Below, piece by piece: positions 46,783 to 56,662 of a stretch of DNA of 64,000 nt (positions are counted from its first letter, which is position 1; the number at the start of each line of letters is the position of its first letter). Origin of the DNA: Hesseltinella vesiculosa (lineage: Eukaryota; Mucoromycota; Mucoromycetes; Mucorales; Cunninghamellaceae). Under the pieces are notes generated by a model, which was not told the origin of the DNA, ran no database searches, and saw nothing but the letters and a program-made list of their open reading frames with translations. The stretch spans positions 248,001 to 312,000 of the forward strand of contig MCGT01000016.1 of assembly GCA_002104935.1 (NCBI GenBank), written 5' to 3'. Both the position numbers and the translations under genes were made by a program.

Positions 46783-47153
46783 TTAAAACGAGGGTAATGA
46801 TGGATCTGGCTGGGCGCTGGCTTGGTTACTGGGAATCGAGTTTGGGTAGGCTTCTTGCAGCTTTTCACCGAGCTTTCGTTCGAATGCGGCATATTTAGCT
46901 ACACATCGATCAATGCATACCATCTCGCCTTTATTCAAATCACCTTCTCGATAGTGTGTTGGGATACATTTTTTTTGGCACTTTTCGACGATCCTGCAAA
47001 TGAAAGGCTCGACTTCAGATCTTTTTCCGCTCGCACAAAACAAGGAGTCACTTACCGGTTGTACAGGCTCATGAAGGAATCCACTTGTCGTTCAGCCTCG
47101 ACCAGATTGTCGGGATTGACATAGGCCTGGGAATAACTTGTCCACATGCTCAT
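46783..47153 (-). CDS. TIM10: Mitochondrial intermembrane-space chaperone Tim10
   Basis: Small Tim proteins escort hydrophobic precursors across the intermembrane space. Two exons (47056-47153, 46783-46993) give 102 residues. The twin CX3C motifs are CQKKC and CIDRC. They are separated by a 15-residue linker with HYREGDLNKGEMV, closely matching Tim10 rather than Tim9, Tim8 or Tim13. The N-terminal helix EAERQVDSFMSLYNRI precedes the first pair, as expected. The C-terminal tail is unstructured and slightly longer than in yeast. All four cysteines are present. Confidence 0.95.
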
Positions 47154-47541
47154 GATTAAATATTTGGGATTATACGAAAAAAAAAAAAAATAAAAAAAAC
47201 AAAAACCTCGAAGAGGACCGCTTGACATTTTTTTTTTTCAACCTGCCGGCTTGCCCGAGTGTCGGAGAACCAATTGTGGTTGACTGGTCGATATTCAGGA
47301 AAATAGAGCTTGCCCAGGAATCGTATACACACTCAAGCAAGACGTCAAATCACTCGAGGCTCATCATGTTGGGTAAAGATGTTTATTCACAGTGCAGGGG
47401 GGCACATCAAGAAAAAAAAAAAGAAAAAAAATTGATGTAACAGGAACGTGGAGAGAATAAAAAAGGTCTAAACAAATACAATACAAGACGCGGGAAAGTA
47501 GAACTACAGGGTGATAAAAGGCGGAAAAAAAAATAGAAAAC
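47154..47541. other. Spacer between TIM10 and the Pho80-type cyclin gene
   Basis: This holds the TIM10 promoter (A runs near 47177-47200) and the 3' side of the cyclin gene. No gene was seen. Confidence 0.4.
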
Positions 47542-48431
47542 TTAGGCAACATAGGGAATATGGTCTTGTGCAGCCAGTTGATCAAAATGAGCCCAGATCC
47601 GTTGTGCTTCTTCTTCATCCTCTGTCGAAGATGATCGACCGGAATCGCTGGTATGCGTACCATCGTTGTCTATAGGCGGAGGAGGGGGTGTGGATGTTGA
47701 ATTCAAGGACGACGATGGGGCGGAGGGATTCTGCACGGGATCCAGGTCGGGTATAGCCGTAAGGGTGCTTCGTCGTCGGCGTTTGCGGCTGGAGCTGGTG
47801 GTGTCGGTGGAGAGCGAAGGATGGAGGGGATGAGGAGTAACGAGGCGCTCATAGCGTGGATGCTGCTCCACAAGGTTGGCATAGTATTGCTGCAGCATGA
47901 CGCCGGTGGACACCAGGTGCCAGTCGATCAGCCACAGGAATTCCAGCTCCAAGGCATTTAGTTCCTGGGTGGTGATACCGCCAATCTTGGCGTAAAATGT
48001 ATTGGTGCAGTAGGAGTCCGACAGGGCTTTGGAGGAGAGAGTGACGGCGGTGATGAGGAAGCGATGGACGGTCAAGGAGGAGATGGTGAAATGCGGGTGG
48101 CGTTCGCAGACACGGTCGATGTATATCAATATAATTAGCAGACACGATTTTTCCAGCGACGTGAATTTGATGATGCGTCGTAAATAGTCCGTCAGAGTGA
48201 TGTTGGGTGGTATCCGTGAATGAAATCGGGTCAGGGTGGAGGGGGTCAATGGAATCATATCGTTGTGGCTCGTTAATCGTCCTAGCATATCCGCTAAAAA
48301 AAAAATGGGTGATGAGCGACATGTGTTTTTTGCCGCTTCTTACCTATCATGTGTGACAAGTAGATAATATCCACTTCATAAAAGTATTCAGGGACTTGAA
48401 TGATATTGGCATCATCGTTGTTAATTGACAT
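47542..48431 (-). CDS. Pho80-type cyclin
   Basis: This is a probable regulatory subunit of a Pho85-like cyclin-dependent kinase in phosphate or nutrient signalling. Two exons (48344-48431, 47542-48293) give 279 residues. The cyclin box has RIPPNITLTDYLRRIIKFT, CLLIILIYIDRVCERHP, LTVHRFLITAVTLSSKALSD, NTFYAKIGGITTQELNALEL and EFLWLIDWHLVS, all typical of Pho80/Pcl7 cyclins. The last 110 residues are Ser/Pro-rich and end in a short acidic and helical tail (TEDEEEAQRIWAHFDQL). The protein begins MSINNDDANIIQVPEYFYE. It is distinct from the Pcl-type cyclin 12 kb away: the cores differ and no tandem copy is implied. Confidence 0.95.
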
Positions 48432-49420
48432 TGCAGGAAGAAAAAAAAATGGTTGAGGGATCTAAAGGAATCTAATATATGAATCCATGTATTTATACTA
48501 GGGGAAAATAGCTTCAACAATAAATAGCCAGGATGGGTGGATATATCGAGTATTGGGTGGGGAAGAGTCAAGGGAGAAGTAGGCAATGAGTTTGAGATCC
48601 GGAAAAATTAAATTAGCGGGAGAAGAAGAGCAGGTGGTCAACGACAGGGATTTAATTAAAAGGAATAGGCGTGCGAATCAACAAAACGGTAGAATGCGTG
48701 TTGCCAAACAACCACTCTAATCAACGCAATAAAAGGATGAAGTAAGAAGGATCAAGTCAAAAGAGAAAAAGAGGAAAAAAAAAAAAAAAGTGTAAACAAG
48801 GCAAGGCCGCTCGGATTTTTCATCGGGCATTTGCCATTGGGCCGCCATGATCACGTGGACACCACAGCACAGGGAGCTTCACACGAGCATGACCTCGGAT
48901 TGCCCGACAGGACCTCTCCCTTGCAGGATAAATAAATAAATAAATAAAAGCGTGCATTGTTTTCCTGACGAGATTCAGCTGGAGACAAAGCGAGCGGCAT
49001 GCCAGTCATGACCTGGCAAATTCAGTTGAAAGCGTGCGAACGTTGCCATTCCATGCATACTGGTGAGGTGCTCGGCGAAGGTGATCAAAAAATCAAGTAG
49101 AACTGCTGGTCGAGCTTGGTAATTCAGAGGGCAAGGTGAACTGGCATGGAATACCGCAAATCTTTTGGTGGTGATGCTGTCATCACCAAGTTGCTACGAG
49201 CCATTTCTGATGCTCGGCGTCCTCTCCGTCTGTCGGGCGCCTTTTTTTTTTTTTTTTTTTTTTTTTTTCAAAGTTTTAGATTAGAAAGTGTGAAGGGTTT
49301 CCACATCAAGCAGTACACGGTTGCTGTAAGCTCACTTGTGATTGATTTTTTTTTTTTTTGGGAATCAACACTTGCGCGGAATTTAATTCAAAAAAACGTG
49401 ACATTGGGAAAAAGCCATGC
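48432..49420. other. Spacer with homopolymers and a TAAA microsatellite
   Basis: Nearly 1 kb without a supportable gene. It contains an AAAT array (48932-48950) and T runs of about 26 (49243-49268). A plus-strand frame at 49146-49260 has protein-like composition but no recognisable domain and runs into the T tract. Confidence 0.4.
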
Positions 49421-49932
49421 TCAGATTTGCAGCGGAAGGCGCAAGACGCTTTCTATTGAAAAAAAAAAAAAATAGATAAATCAGTGTCCAGGCATGTTCA
49501 GCTAGTTACTACTTACCTCGATAATGAGCTGTGTATAGAAAGTAAGTAATGGTATCGACTTCCTTTACCGTCTGGTTTGCAAAGTGGCGAGAGATTGCTC
49601 CAACAAGTTCTTCCTTGTCATTCATGTCGTTGATTTTTAGATTGTGCACACGCACATATTTCCTCAGTACGGACATGTCGAATGTGTTGAAGTCAATCTG
49701 GAATACATATAAGTTGGTCCTTAGCATGCTGACATCTGCCCTTTCTTTTTCCCTTTTTGTTTTTCTGCTTCGATAGACGATGTCTGGTTTTGGAGTGACT
49801 TACGGTTTGAAATTCTTTGCCAACATTGCCTTCGCCTGCTTGTCGTCGTCGTTTATCTCTATCGTTATTTGAAACAACATTACTGACTTGAGCCACTGCA
49901 CCGCTGTTTGTTGGTTTTAATTTGGCACCCAT
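49421..49932 (-). CDS. SAP30-like Sin3/HDAC complex subunit
   Basis: SAP30 bridges Sin3 and other subunits of the Rpd3-type histone deacetylase complex in the nucleus. Three exons (49804-49932, 49517-49697, 49421-49452) give 113 residues. The N-terminus is basic (NDRDKRRRQAGEG). The C-terminal half is the Sin3-binding domain: IDFNTFDMSVLRKYVRVHN, NDKEELVGAISRHFANQ and VKEVDTITYFLYTAHYR, a clear SAP30_Sin3-binding pattern. The last exon adds ESVLRLPLQI after a GTAAGT donor; reading through would stop after two further residues. The start MGAKLKPTN is the only in-frame ATG. It is divergent from the Topors-like gene. Confidence 0.88.
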
Positions 49933-50070
49933 CTTTCTGAAAAAGTGAAAAGTGAAAAAGGGAGGAAAAAAAAAAAACCGGTGCCTTCAATGAAAAAACC
50001 CCCCCATTTGACACCCCGAAAAAAATTCTGGCGCTTTTCCTTTCTGTCTGAACAAACACAAAGGAAAAGG
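49933..50070. promoter_or_regulatory. Shared 138-bp divergent promoter region (SAP30-like / Topors-like)
   Basis: Only 138 bp separate the two start codons, so both genes must share regulatory DNA. It contains an A run and a C run; no TATA box is evident. Confidence 0.6.
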
Positions 50071-51136
50071 ATGAAACGCAAGCGATTCCCATTTGCCGCG
50101 GCTGGATCCAGCAAAGACAATAGCCATCAGCGCTCCATGTGCACCATTTGCCTCCAACAGTTTGATAACGAAACATTTGTACGCCAGTGTTTCCACTCGT
50201 TTTGTTTTCTGTGTATTCGGCAGTGGATCAACATCACGCCCACCTGTCCCTTGTGCAAAAATCCAGCCGAAGCCCTGATCTACAACGTCAATGAAAAGAC
50301 CCAGAACTACCAAGAATACAAGGTCGATCCCAACGCAACCAAGCACAATCCTTCTCGCTCACAGCCCGTCCAAACCCGTCAATCTCTTCAACATTGGCAG
50401 CTGCGCCGACGACACATGTACCAAAACCTTTTTCCGTATCTCTTCTGTCCACCTCCGCAGGCCCCGATGCAATCCCTGACAGTCATTGAACCTCATCATA
50501 TACCCAAGGTAAATCAAAAGGTCCTTGAGGATACAGTCTTGAACAGTTCTCTCCTAGCTGATACCCTTTATTCAAAACGAACTCAAAGCCATTCTTGGTG
50601 ACGCTATGGATCCATTTATCGAAACACATATCCAACATGTGCTACTGATCCCTTATGAATCCCGACAGAGAGGCTCACAAAATGCACCCAAGACCATGTA
50701 CGATCCCGCGCTACTGCAAGAGCTGGCTGAATGGCTACAAGAAAACCTGGCGGTGTCCAAGCGGTGGATGGATGAACTCTTGGCTTTTCTGAAAAGCGGC
50801 CTGTCCTACCAGACCTATGTGCAACGTGTCCAATATGACGAATCTCAGGCGCCTCTTCTCGAAAACCCCCGTGACGTCATTACCATTGCAGATGACAGCA
50901 GTGATGTGAGCAGCGACGGCAGCGACGGCAGCGACGGCACCTACGGAGGTAGCGACGGCACCTACGGAGGCAGCGACGACGACAACTACGGCAGCAGCAA
51001 CGGCGACAGCGAGATCAATCATTACAACTATATCGAAATTCACGACAGCAGCAGCAGCAGCAGCAGCAGCAGCTTGGAGGACGCCTCTGACATTGAAGGC
51101 ACCTACTACCTCGATAGAAACAGGGACAGGCGTTAG
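50071..51136 (+). CDS. Topors-like RING-finger E3 ligase
   Basis: Topors-type proteins are nuclear RING E3 ligases for ubiquitin or SUMO. Two exons (50071-50508, 50558-51136) flank a 49-nt intron and give 338 residues. The C3HC4 RING is near residues 24-65: CTICLQQFDNETFVRQCFHS, CFLCIRQWI and CPLCKNP, with all ligands present. The splice restores a conserved helical block typical of Topors downstream of the RING (IPFIQNELKAILGD, FIETHIQHVLL, LQEWL-type helix LLQELAEWLQENLAVS). The C-terminal part has acidic, Gly/Ser/Asp repeats (GSDGTYGGSDGTYGG) and a serine run (51049-51073). The start MKRKRF is basic and may aid nuclear import. Confidence 0.92.
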
Positions 51137-51270
51137 ATCCTCTACCCTGTTGCACAACGACAGAATGACCAAGAGCCTGCGCATCGAATGAGGTGGAACT
51201 TTGTTTTTACAAGCATGTCAGTTTTATTCTGGACTTGGTTGTGGATATCGATAAAAAAAAATGCATAATG

Positions 51271-51972
51271 TCAGTGACATTGGACTTCATCATAGGTAGG
51301 TAATCGTATACAAGGCGGGGATGGGAGGATGGAAGAGGAGGCATTTTGCTGGAGCAGCTGAGACATCAAGGAAGGGTTGTAGGGGAAGGAACTATGGTCG
51401 GACTGCTCATAGGTTGGTAGGTGACCAGATTGCTGGGCAAGGATGGTGATAGGCAGCACAGCTCGCAATTCGGAGAGATGACCATCGGGATTAATGATGT
51501 TGAGCTGAAATTTAATCTTGTGACGTACTTTGGAAGCCTCGTTGGACAGATCAAATTGAGTATCTTCTACACGAGAGGAGATGGGTATCATCAGGCGCAA
51601 GTCCCAGGGTTCTTGGATGCTGTCGGCGTCCATACTGCTGTCATGGTTGTGTCGGGCATAATACAGGATCCGACCGTGCGACTTGGTCCGGCCGCCAAAC
51701 CAGCCATTGATGGGCTTGCACGAAGCATACTCTTTAAAGGTGCAGTTCATACACCGCACATGAACCCCAGGTACAAGAGCGCGCACCAGGATGTGCACCG
51801 GAATGATCTCGCCGTGGTGAAAGTATTTTGTCGGCAGGCTGATCTCATAGTCGATCTTGTCGGTCCATTGATTCACAACCGAAATCGGCTCGTTCATCCC
51901 ATAATACATGGGATGCTGCCGTCTTGCCCAAAAGCTGCAGCAAAAAAAAAAAAGAAGGGGGTCAGCCATGCT

Positions 51973-52008
<36 letters not shown>

Positions 52009-52909
52009 TCGGCGGCACGGAGGTGCCATGTAGATCAGAGGTATCATGTGGATCAGACTCGGCAGGTGTGGGACTGTCAGATGTACTGGAGGAAAACGTG
52101 GGCGACAGGGGCAAAAGAGAATTCCTGGACCAATCAGCATCCATGTCATAGGCTGTACTAAGCGGTAAAGGGTGACGTGTCAGATGCACAAAACGGTGAC
52201 AAGCATAGTTTGGTAGCAGATGAGGTCTCCGTAGCAAGGCTTTGAGCTGGTAGCTGACAAGGTAAAATTGACCCACTCTCACGGTTTCGGGCAAGTCTCC
52301 CTTGAGCGGCAGCTCAAAATCGTAGGCATAAGATCCTGGCCCCAGAGTGATGGATTTGCCACCAAGCTGAGGTGGTAAGAAACTCCATTCATGTTGAACG
52401 ACAACTTTTTCATCTTCAAAATATCGCTCTTGAGACGCTCCTAAATCTGTCAAAGGGGTTGGTCAGTTGGGATCAAACAAAGTAAAATTATAATGCCTCC
52501 CGTTCCACCAAGAATTGCCATTTTCAGTCGATCCCTTTTTTTCAAATATTTATTTCCTTGCATGTGGTTTGTTCAGTGTCACCAAAACACTTTCTCAAAA
52601 ACCATGTCCACGCCACCACACTTCTTTCATGTCCTCTTTTCTTTTTCTTTTTTTTTTTTACCACGCCTTGACTACTTTTTCTCTACGGGTTTGCACACTA
52701 TGAAAAGGCTGAGGCTTACTCTGTGTCCAGCTGATTTTGATTTTGCCAAGAAAGCGTAACACAAGCGCCTTTGTTTTCACAGGCTGCTTCAAGGTGAGGT
52801 TGAGAACCCCTCGCAGAACACAGCCTGGACAGTCATCGACAGCACCATGCATAATTAATGTGTCATTTTCCAAGTCAATGCGAATCGTCGTAGATGTCGG
52901 CCGCATCAT
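51271..52909 (-). CDS. Arrestin-like adaptor (ART/alpha-arrestin type)
   Basis: Alpha-arrestins recruit Nedd4/Rsp5 ubiquitin ligases to plasma-membrane transporters. Three exons (52720-52909, 52008-52446, 51271-51934) give 430 residues. The arrestin N-domain includes VKTKALVLRFLGKIKISWTQ, LGPGSYAYDFELPLKGDLPE and VGQFYLVSYQLKALLRRP. The C-domain includes KIDYEISLPTKYFHHGEIIP and VSFRV-type strands such as HKIKFQLNIINPDGHLSELRA (first 20 residues are the core). The C-terminus carries two LPxY motifs, LPTYEQ and LPTYDE, fitting Rsp5 WW-domain binding. The start is MMRPTSTTIRIDLEND; upstream frame lacks an ATG. Intron two holds a T run of over 25. Confidence 0.93.
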
Positions 52910-53069
52910 CGAAAGTGGTCGGAAAAGGTGAGCAGACAACGTGTGAAAATAAAAAGAAAAAAATGCAAAAAGTGCAAGAAAAAAAATTAATGGGAAGAAG
53001 AAGCGATCAGCAACGCCACTTTCTCTGCCTCCACATGAGAGTCCTCTTTTTATTCAAAGTTTGGTTATT

Positions 53070-53820
53070 TTTATTTTCTCACACTGGCGGCGCTTTGTAG
53101 TTCCGAGGCATGTTTGCACCAACTCGTATTGTCAAACAAGATCACATGAACCACAAGGTTTGGGTTTGTGCCCAACTGAAGTGTCAGTCGGTGTTTGGTT
53201 TTTTTCCATGTCACGTCTTCTTCTCCCACCAGTTCCCCCAATTCGATGCGTCTTTGCCAGGCATGCCTCGAGGCCAAAAAAATACATCACATGCAGGCAC
53301 CGAAAAGGTGACGAATCGAGTGATTCTCACCATGGTGTCAAGTAGGAAATATGACCATCTCATTGGCTGAAAAATAGACATCCATGTCTTCTTGTGCCAA
53401 CTGGAGCCCTCATGGGTAGGAATGATAGGCAACGTGACAACTTGTCCGGTATGTTGTTCTCTTTCGCACCAGACTTGCTACGGAGGGAAAATCAGAGGAG
53501 GCTAGCCCCATTGTTGTTTCATCCAAACCATCCAACTCAAATCATACGGTGGTTACCTGGCAGACGTGCTTTGGGTTGCTTCGATAGATGTGGCCCTGTA
53601 CCCCTTCCAGGATTTCTTGTCAATTTTTTTTTTGTCTAGGAGATCAGATGTGTCAAATCCTACCACGCAGCCGTCTAGGTAACATTGGTCGATAAGGTAG
53701 ATCTGCACGTAGTATTACGTTGATCCGTTAGCTCAAAAGCGCAGAGCGGCATTCAATTTTTTTCTTTTTTGACGATCTTCCTCTTCGGACAGATGCAAGG
53801 TCATCCAACTGTGCTCGTAT
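53070..53820 (-). pseudogene. Broken or unresolved gene, three protein-like segments
   Basis: Minus-strand segments with credible protein composition lie in order: 53740-53820 (SWMTLHLSEEEDRQKRKK), 53555-53700 (YLIDQCYLDGCVVGFDTSDL ... TSAR before a GTAACC donor), 53345-53500 (QVWCEREQHTGQVVTLPI ... YFLLDTM) and 53071-53275 (ELGELVGEEDVTW ... ASVRK, stop). Splice-like GT and AG sites flank them, but the phases do not match in any join I tried. I do not recognise the family. It lies behind the arrestin-like gene in the same direction. Either the gene is decayed or I have missed a splice site. Confidence 0.4.
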
Positions 53821-53984
53821 GAGCATTTCAGGTGAATTGATTTTCGATGAATCTGCACATAGCTTTATCAACTCACAAATGATCACAGTTAAAATCACAG
53901 ACTTTCCAGACGCTACAGTAGTATTCAGTCATACCATGCAGCTTCCAATTTCGTCTCCGCTTTTTTTTTTTTTTTTTGGGGAAA

Positions 53985-54245
53985 ATAAAAGTAATGCTTC
54001 ACAGCACCATTGTCTTAAATGGATCAGTGTGAAATTCTGCATAGATACTCAAACTTATGAAGGATGAGGACAGTGGAAAAACCAGACAGATCGGTAAAAG
54101 TTGCCCAGGTAACTCTCTCCAAGTTAAGCTTCGACTCGTCCGAACCGCCAGCTTAAAAATCACCTGTTTTCCCATGGACCTCCCAGGTGATCCGGCCAAA
54201 ATGATCAAAAACCTGACCTCGATCGAATTGCTTTAATTTTACGCA
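53985..54245 (+). repeat. Dispersed repeat, copy B (partner near 11150)
   Basis: This shares with 11150-11400, in the same order, the block ATGCTTCACAGCAC, then GATGAGGACAGTGGAAAAA/CAGATCGGT-like sequence, then a CCATGG..CCTCCCAGG block and an AATGATCAAAAAC block. Similarity is moderate with indels. The function is unknown; it is likely an old mobile-element derivative. Confidence 0.58.
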
Positions 54246-55048
54246 TGGGAAGACTAAGATGCGAAGTGGCCATCCATTCAACGATAGGCCATTTGGACGA
54301 GCCGCTACAGAGCTAGAGCTGCTCAATGAAAGAGCTCTCTCTAGGCACAAAAAAGGCAACCACGCCTATTTTCAAGCCCCTGTGACGATAGAAAGAACAC
54401 ACTGGTTGGTACAGTCAGCTCAACATTTTGCGCTTGAGCCCATTTCAATATATGACGAATTCATTTTTACCTCTTTTTTAAACCCCACCCCCTTGTATCC
54501 AGTGTTTGATGAGACTGGTCTCTCTCTTTGGATCCAGCCATATTTGGTACAGTAATGACAACCCTTCCAGCAGATGACCAGTTTTATTCCTTTTTTTTTT
54601 TTTTTACCTGTCACCAGAGTTTTTATTTCTCTCATTCTATTTCTTTGTCGACATACTAAGCAGGCACGCGGATCCATATTTGAGAGAATTCCTTGCTTTC
54701 CAGGCCCACAAAGAATTTAAAGTACGACAATAATCAGATAAGCAGGAAACCTTTTTTTTTTTTTTTTGCACCAATTTCCACCATACCCTGCGCGAATGGT
54801 ATTTATTCTACAACTTACAGTGCGACCTACAAAATGGTTGCCTGCAACTTCAACTGGAGGTGGTAGGAAGTGAACAAAGGATGAGGGGCAAGCTTCCAGC
54901 CATGTGACATGGGGTGGTCGCCGTTTGCTTGTTTTGATGTCACACAACGGAAACAATCTGATATGCACTCTTTTTTTAGAACCAATGCAGGGTTTGGGTG
55001 GCAGGCGATCTTCTTCTCTTTTTTCCTCTTGTCTTTGACCAGATAATT
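54246..55048. other. Spacer upstream of the UPF0014 permease gene
   Basis: About 800 bp with no supportable gene. It has a T run at 54589-54605 and another at 54752-54768. The final 90 bp, ending in a pyrimidine-rich stretch, lead into the permease start. Confidence 0.4.
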
Positions 55049-56335
55049 ATGCTCGAGGTCCAGAATGCGACAGTAGAGGTGACATGGTGGGACGTGTTAA
55101 AAGCTACCAGCTTTATCATTGCCGCAGGTAAAAAAATGAAAAGGATGAGATGCCTTTGCGTTCACCTCAGCTCACAGGTTATCAGGCACGGTCAGTTTTT
55201 ACCTAGGCTTGGAGCTTGAAACACAATTCATCATTGCCAGTGTTAGGTGCGTTGTTCAACTGTCGCTGATGGTATGCACGGATGGATGAAGAGAACTGAC
55301 GGGCAACAGAGACAAACTCGCTCACCCGCATGGTTTAATGATAGGGGCTTCTTTTGGACGATGTACTGCGTGTCAACAATCCTTGGGTGGTGTTCTTCAT
55401 TACAAGTAGGGAAACATGACTGAGAATACAGCGCTTACAAATGCTTTTATTAGTGACCTTTATTTTTTTGGGGTCGTATGAAGTCGTGTTCAATCGTACC
55501 AAACACACCTTTGCAGGGATTGTACGTGCCAAAACAACAAAAGAAAGGCTCATCAAATCTTTCTTCTCTAGTTTCCTCGGATTTTCGGATTGCTGGTGAT
55601 TTCCATCTTCCTCATTGGCATCACAGGCACAGCTGTAGCGCTTCGAGCAACGCCATTTTGGACCCCGCAGAAATTCATTCCCATCATTGGCATGCTCCTC
55701 GGCAATACCATAGGCAGTATCACCGTGGCGATTGATCTTTGCCTGGGCCATATCAGGTAGATACCAAACGCTAATTACAGAAAGATAGGCTGATTTTACT
55801 TTATGCCATGATAGCCTGCATGCGCCAATGCTAGATGCTCGGTTGGCGATGGGAGCGTCGCGCTACGAAGCATCGCGTCCTTTAGCCATCGAAGCTATTC
55901 AAATGGCTCTTCTACCGATCATCGCTCAAGTCAGTGTCATGGGTCTCATCAATATACCGGGCACAATGGTTGGGCTGTTGGTCGCTGGGGCAGAAATTCA
56001 GGACGCGGTGATTTACCAGCAAGTGCTCATGTTTATGATCACCTCAAGTTGCACCTTGGGTTCGATTTTGGCTGTTGCTGTAAAGTCAGGGATAGATGCC
56101 AAGGATAGACTCAGGATGTTCATTTTTTGTTATCTAGGCGTGCTTATGGACGATTCTCGATCGCCGACATCGACTCCAGCTAGACCGTATCCAACCGAAT
56201 CGGGCGATTGTGACGATTACCATTGTGCGACTGTGGACTCATTATACAGCGGAATGGCGTCAAAAGTCTTGGTCATTGACCAAGCGATATACCAAGCTTG
56301 AACAAACAGATATCGAGCTAGAAACCAGGCCATAA
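55049..56335 (+). CDS. UPF0014 / FetB-ALS3-type membrane permease
   Basis: Bacterial FetB exports iron with an ATPase partner, and plant ALS3/STAR2 homologues confer aluminium tolerance. The fungal role is unknown. Seven exons (55049-55127, 55186-55271, 55345-55405, 55454-55521, 55572-55756, 55815-56079, 56138-56335) give 313 residues. Landmarks are VTWWDVLKATSFIIAAGTVS, LGLELETQFIIASVRCVVQL, FWTPQKFIPIIGMLLGNTIG, DARLAMGASRYEASRPLA, and LINIPGTMVGLLVAGAEIQD, the UPF0014 signature. Six or seven membrane helices are predicted. The last exon gives a long basic cytosolic tail (TILDRRHRLQLDRIQPN). The splice into it uses a GT donor in GTTGCT|GTAAAG; retaining that intron would give a different, less plausible end. 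No ATPase gene is adjacent. Confidence 0.9.
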
Positions 56336-56662
56336 AAATAGAGAGAACCATGGTCCTTCACCTAGTTTTTTTTTTTTTTTTCCCTTTCAAGGGCTTGTGC
56401 GACCTCATTTTTGAGATTATCTTGATCCAGCATTTTTTTTCTAAGAACAAAATGAAACAGGAACCTTTGTCTCGGTGGAAATGGGTGGGAAACTCGTAAA
56501 TGAAGTCGGGGGATCTTTTACCATCAGAAGCATGGTCATCAAATGGATTTGGGTTGCATTTTCCTTTTTCGTCACGCTCCTCGACCGAGCCGCCGGCGGG
56601 GATAAGCAATATAAACTTTTTTGCTCACGTATTTTTTTTTTTTTTTTTACTTTTCTTATTTC
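56336..56662. other. Spacer upstream of the M28 peptidase gene
   Basis: This includes T runs at 56367-56382 and 56631-56648 that flank a GC-richer central part. No gene was seen. Confidence 0.4.

Noticed and set aside
51088..51184. Antisense open frames across the Topors-like serine repeats
   Set aside because: These are shadows of the AGC repeat on the other strand, with no start context or family support.
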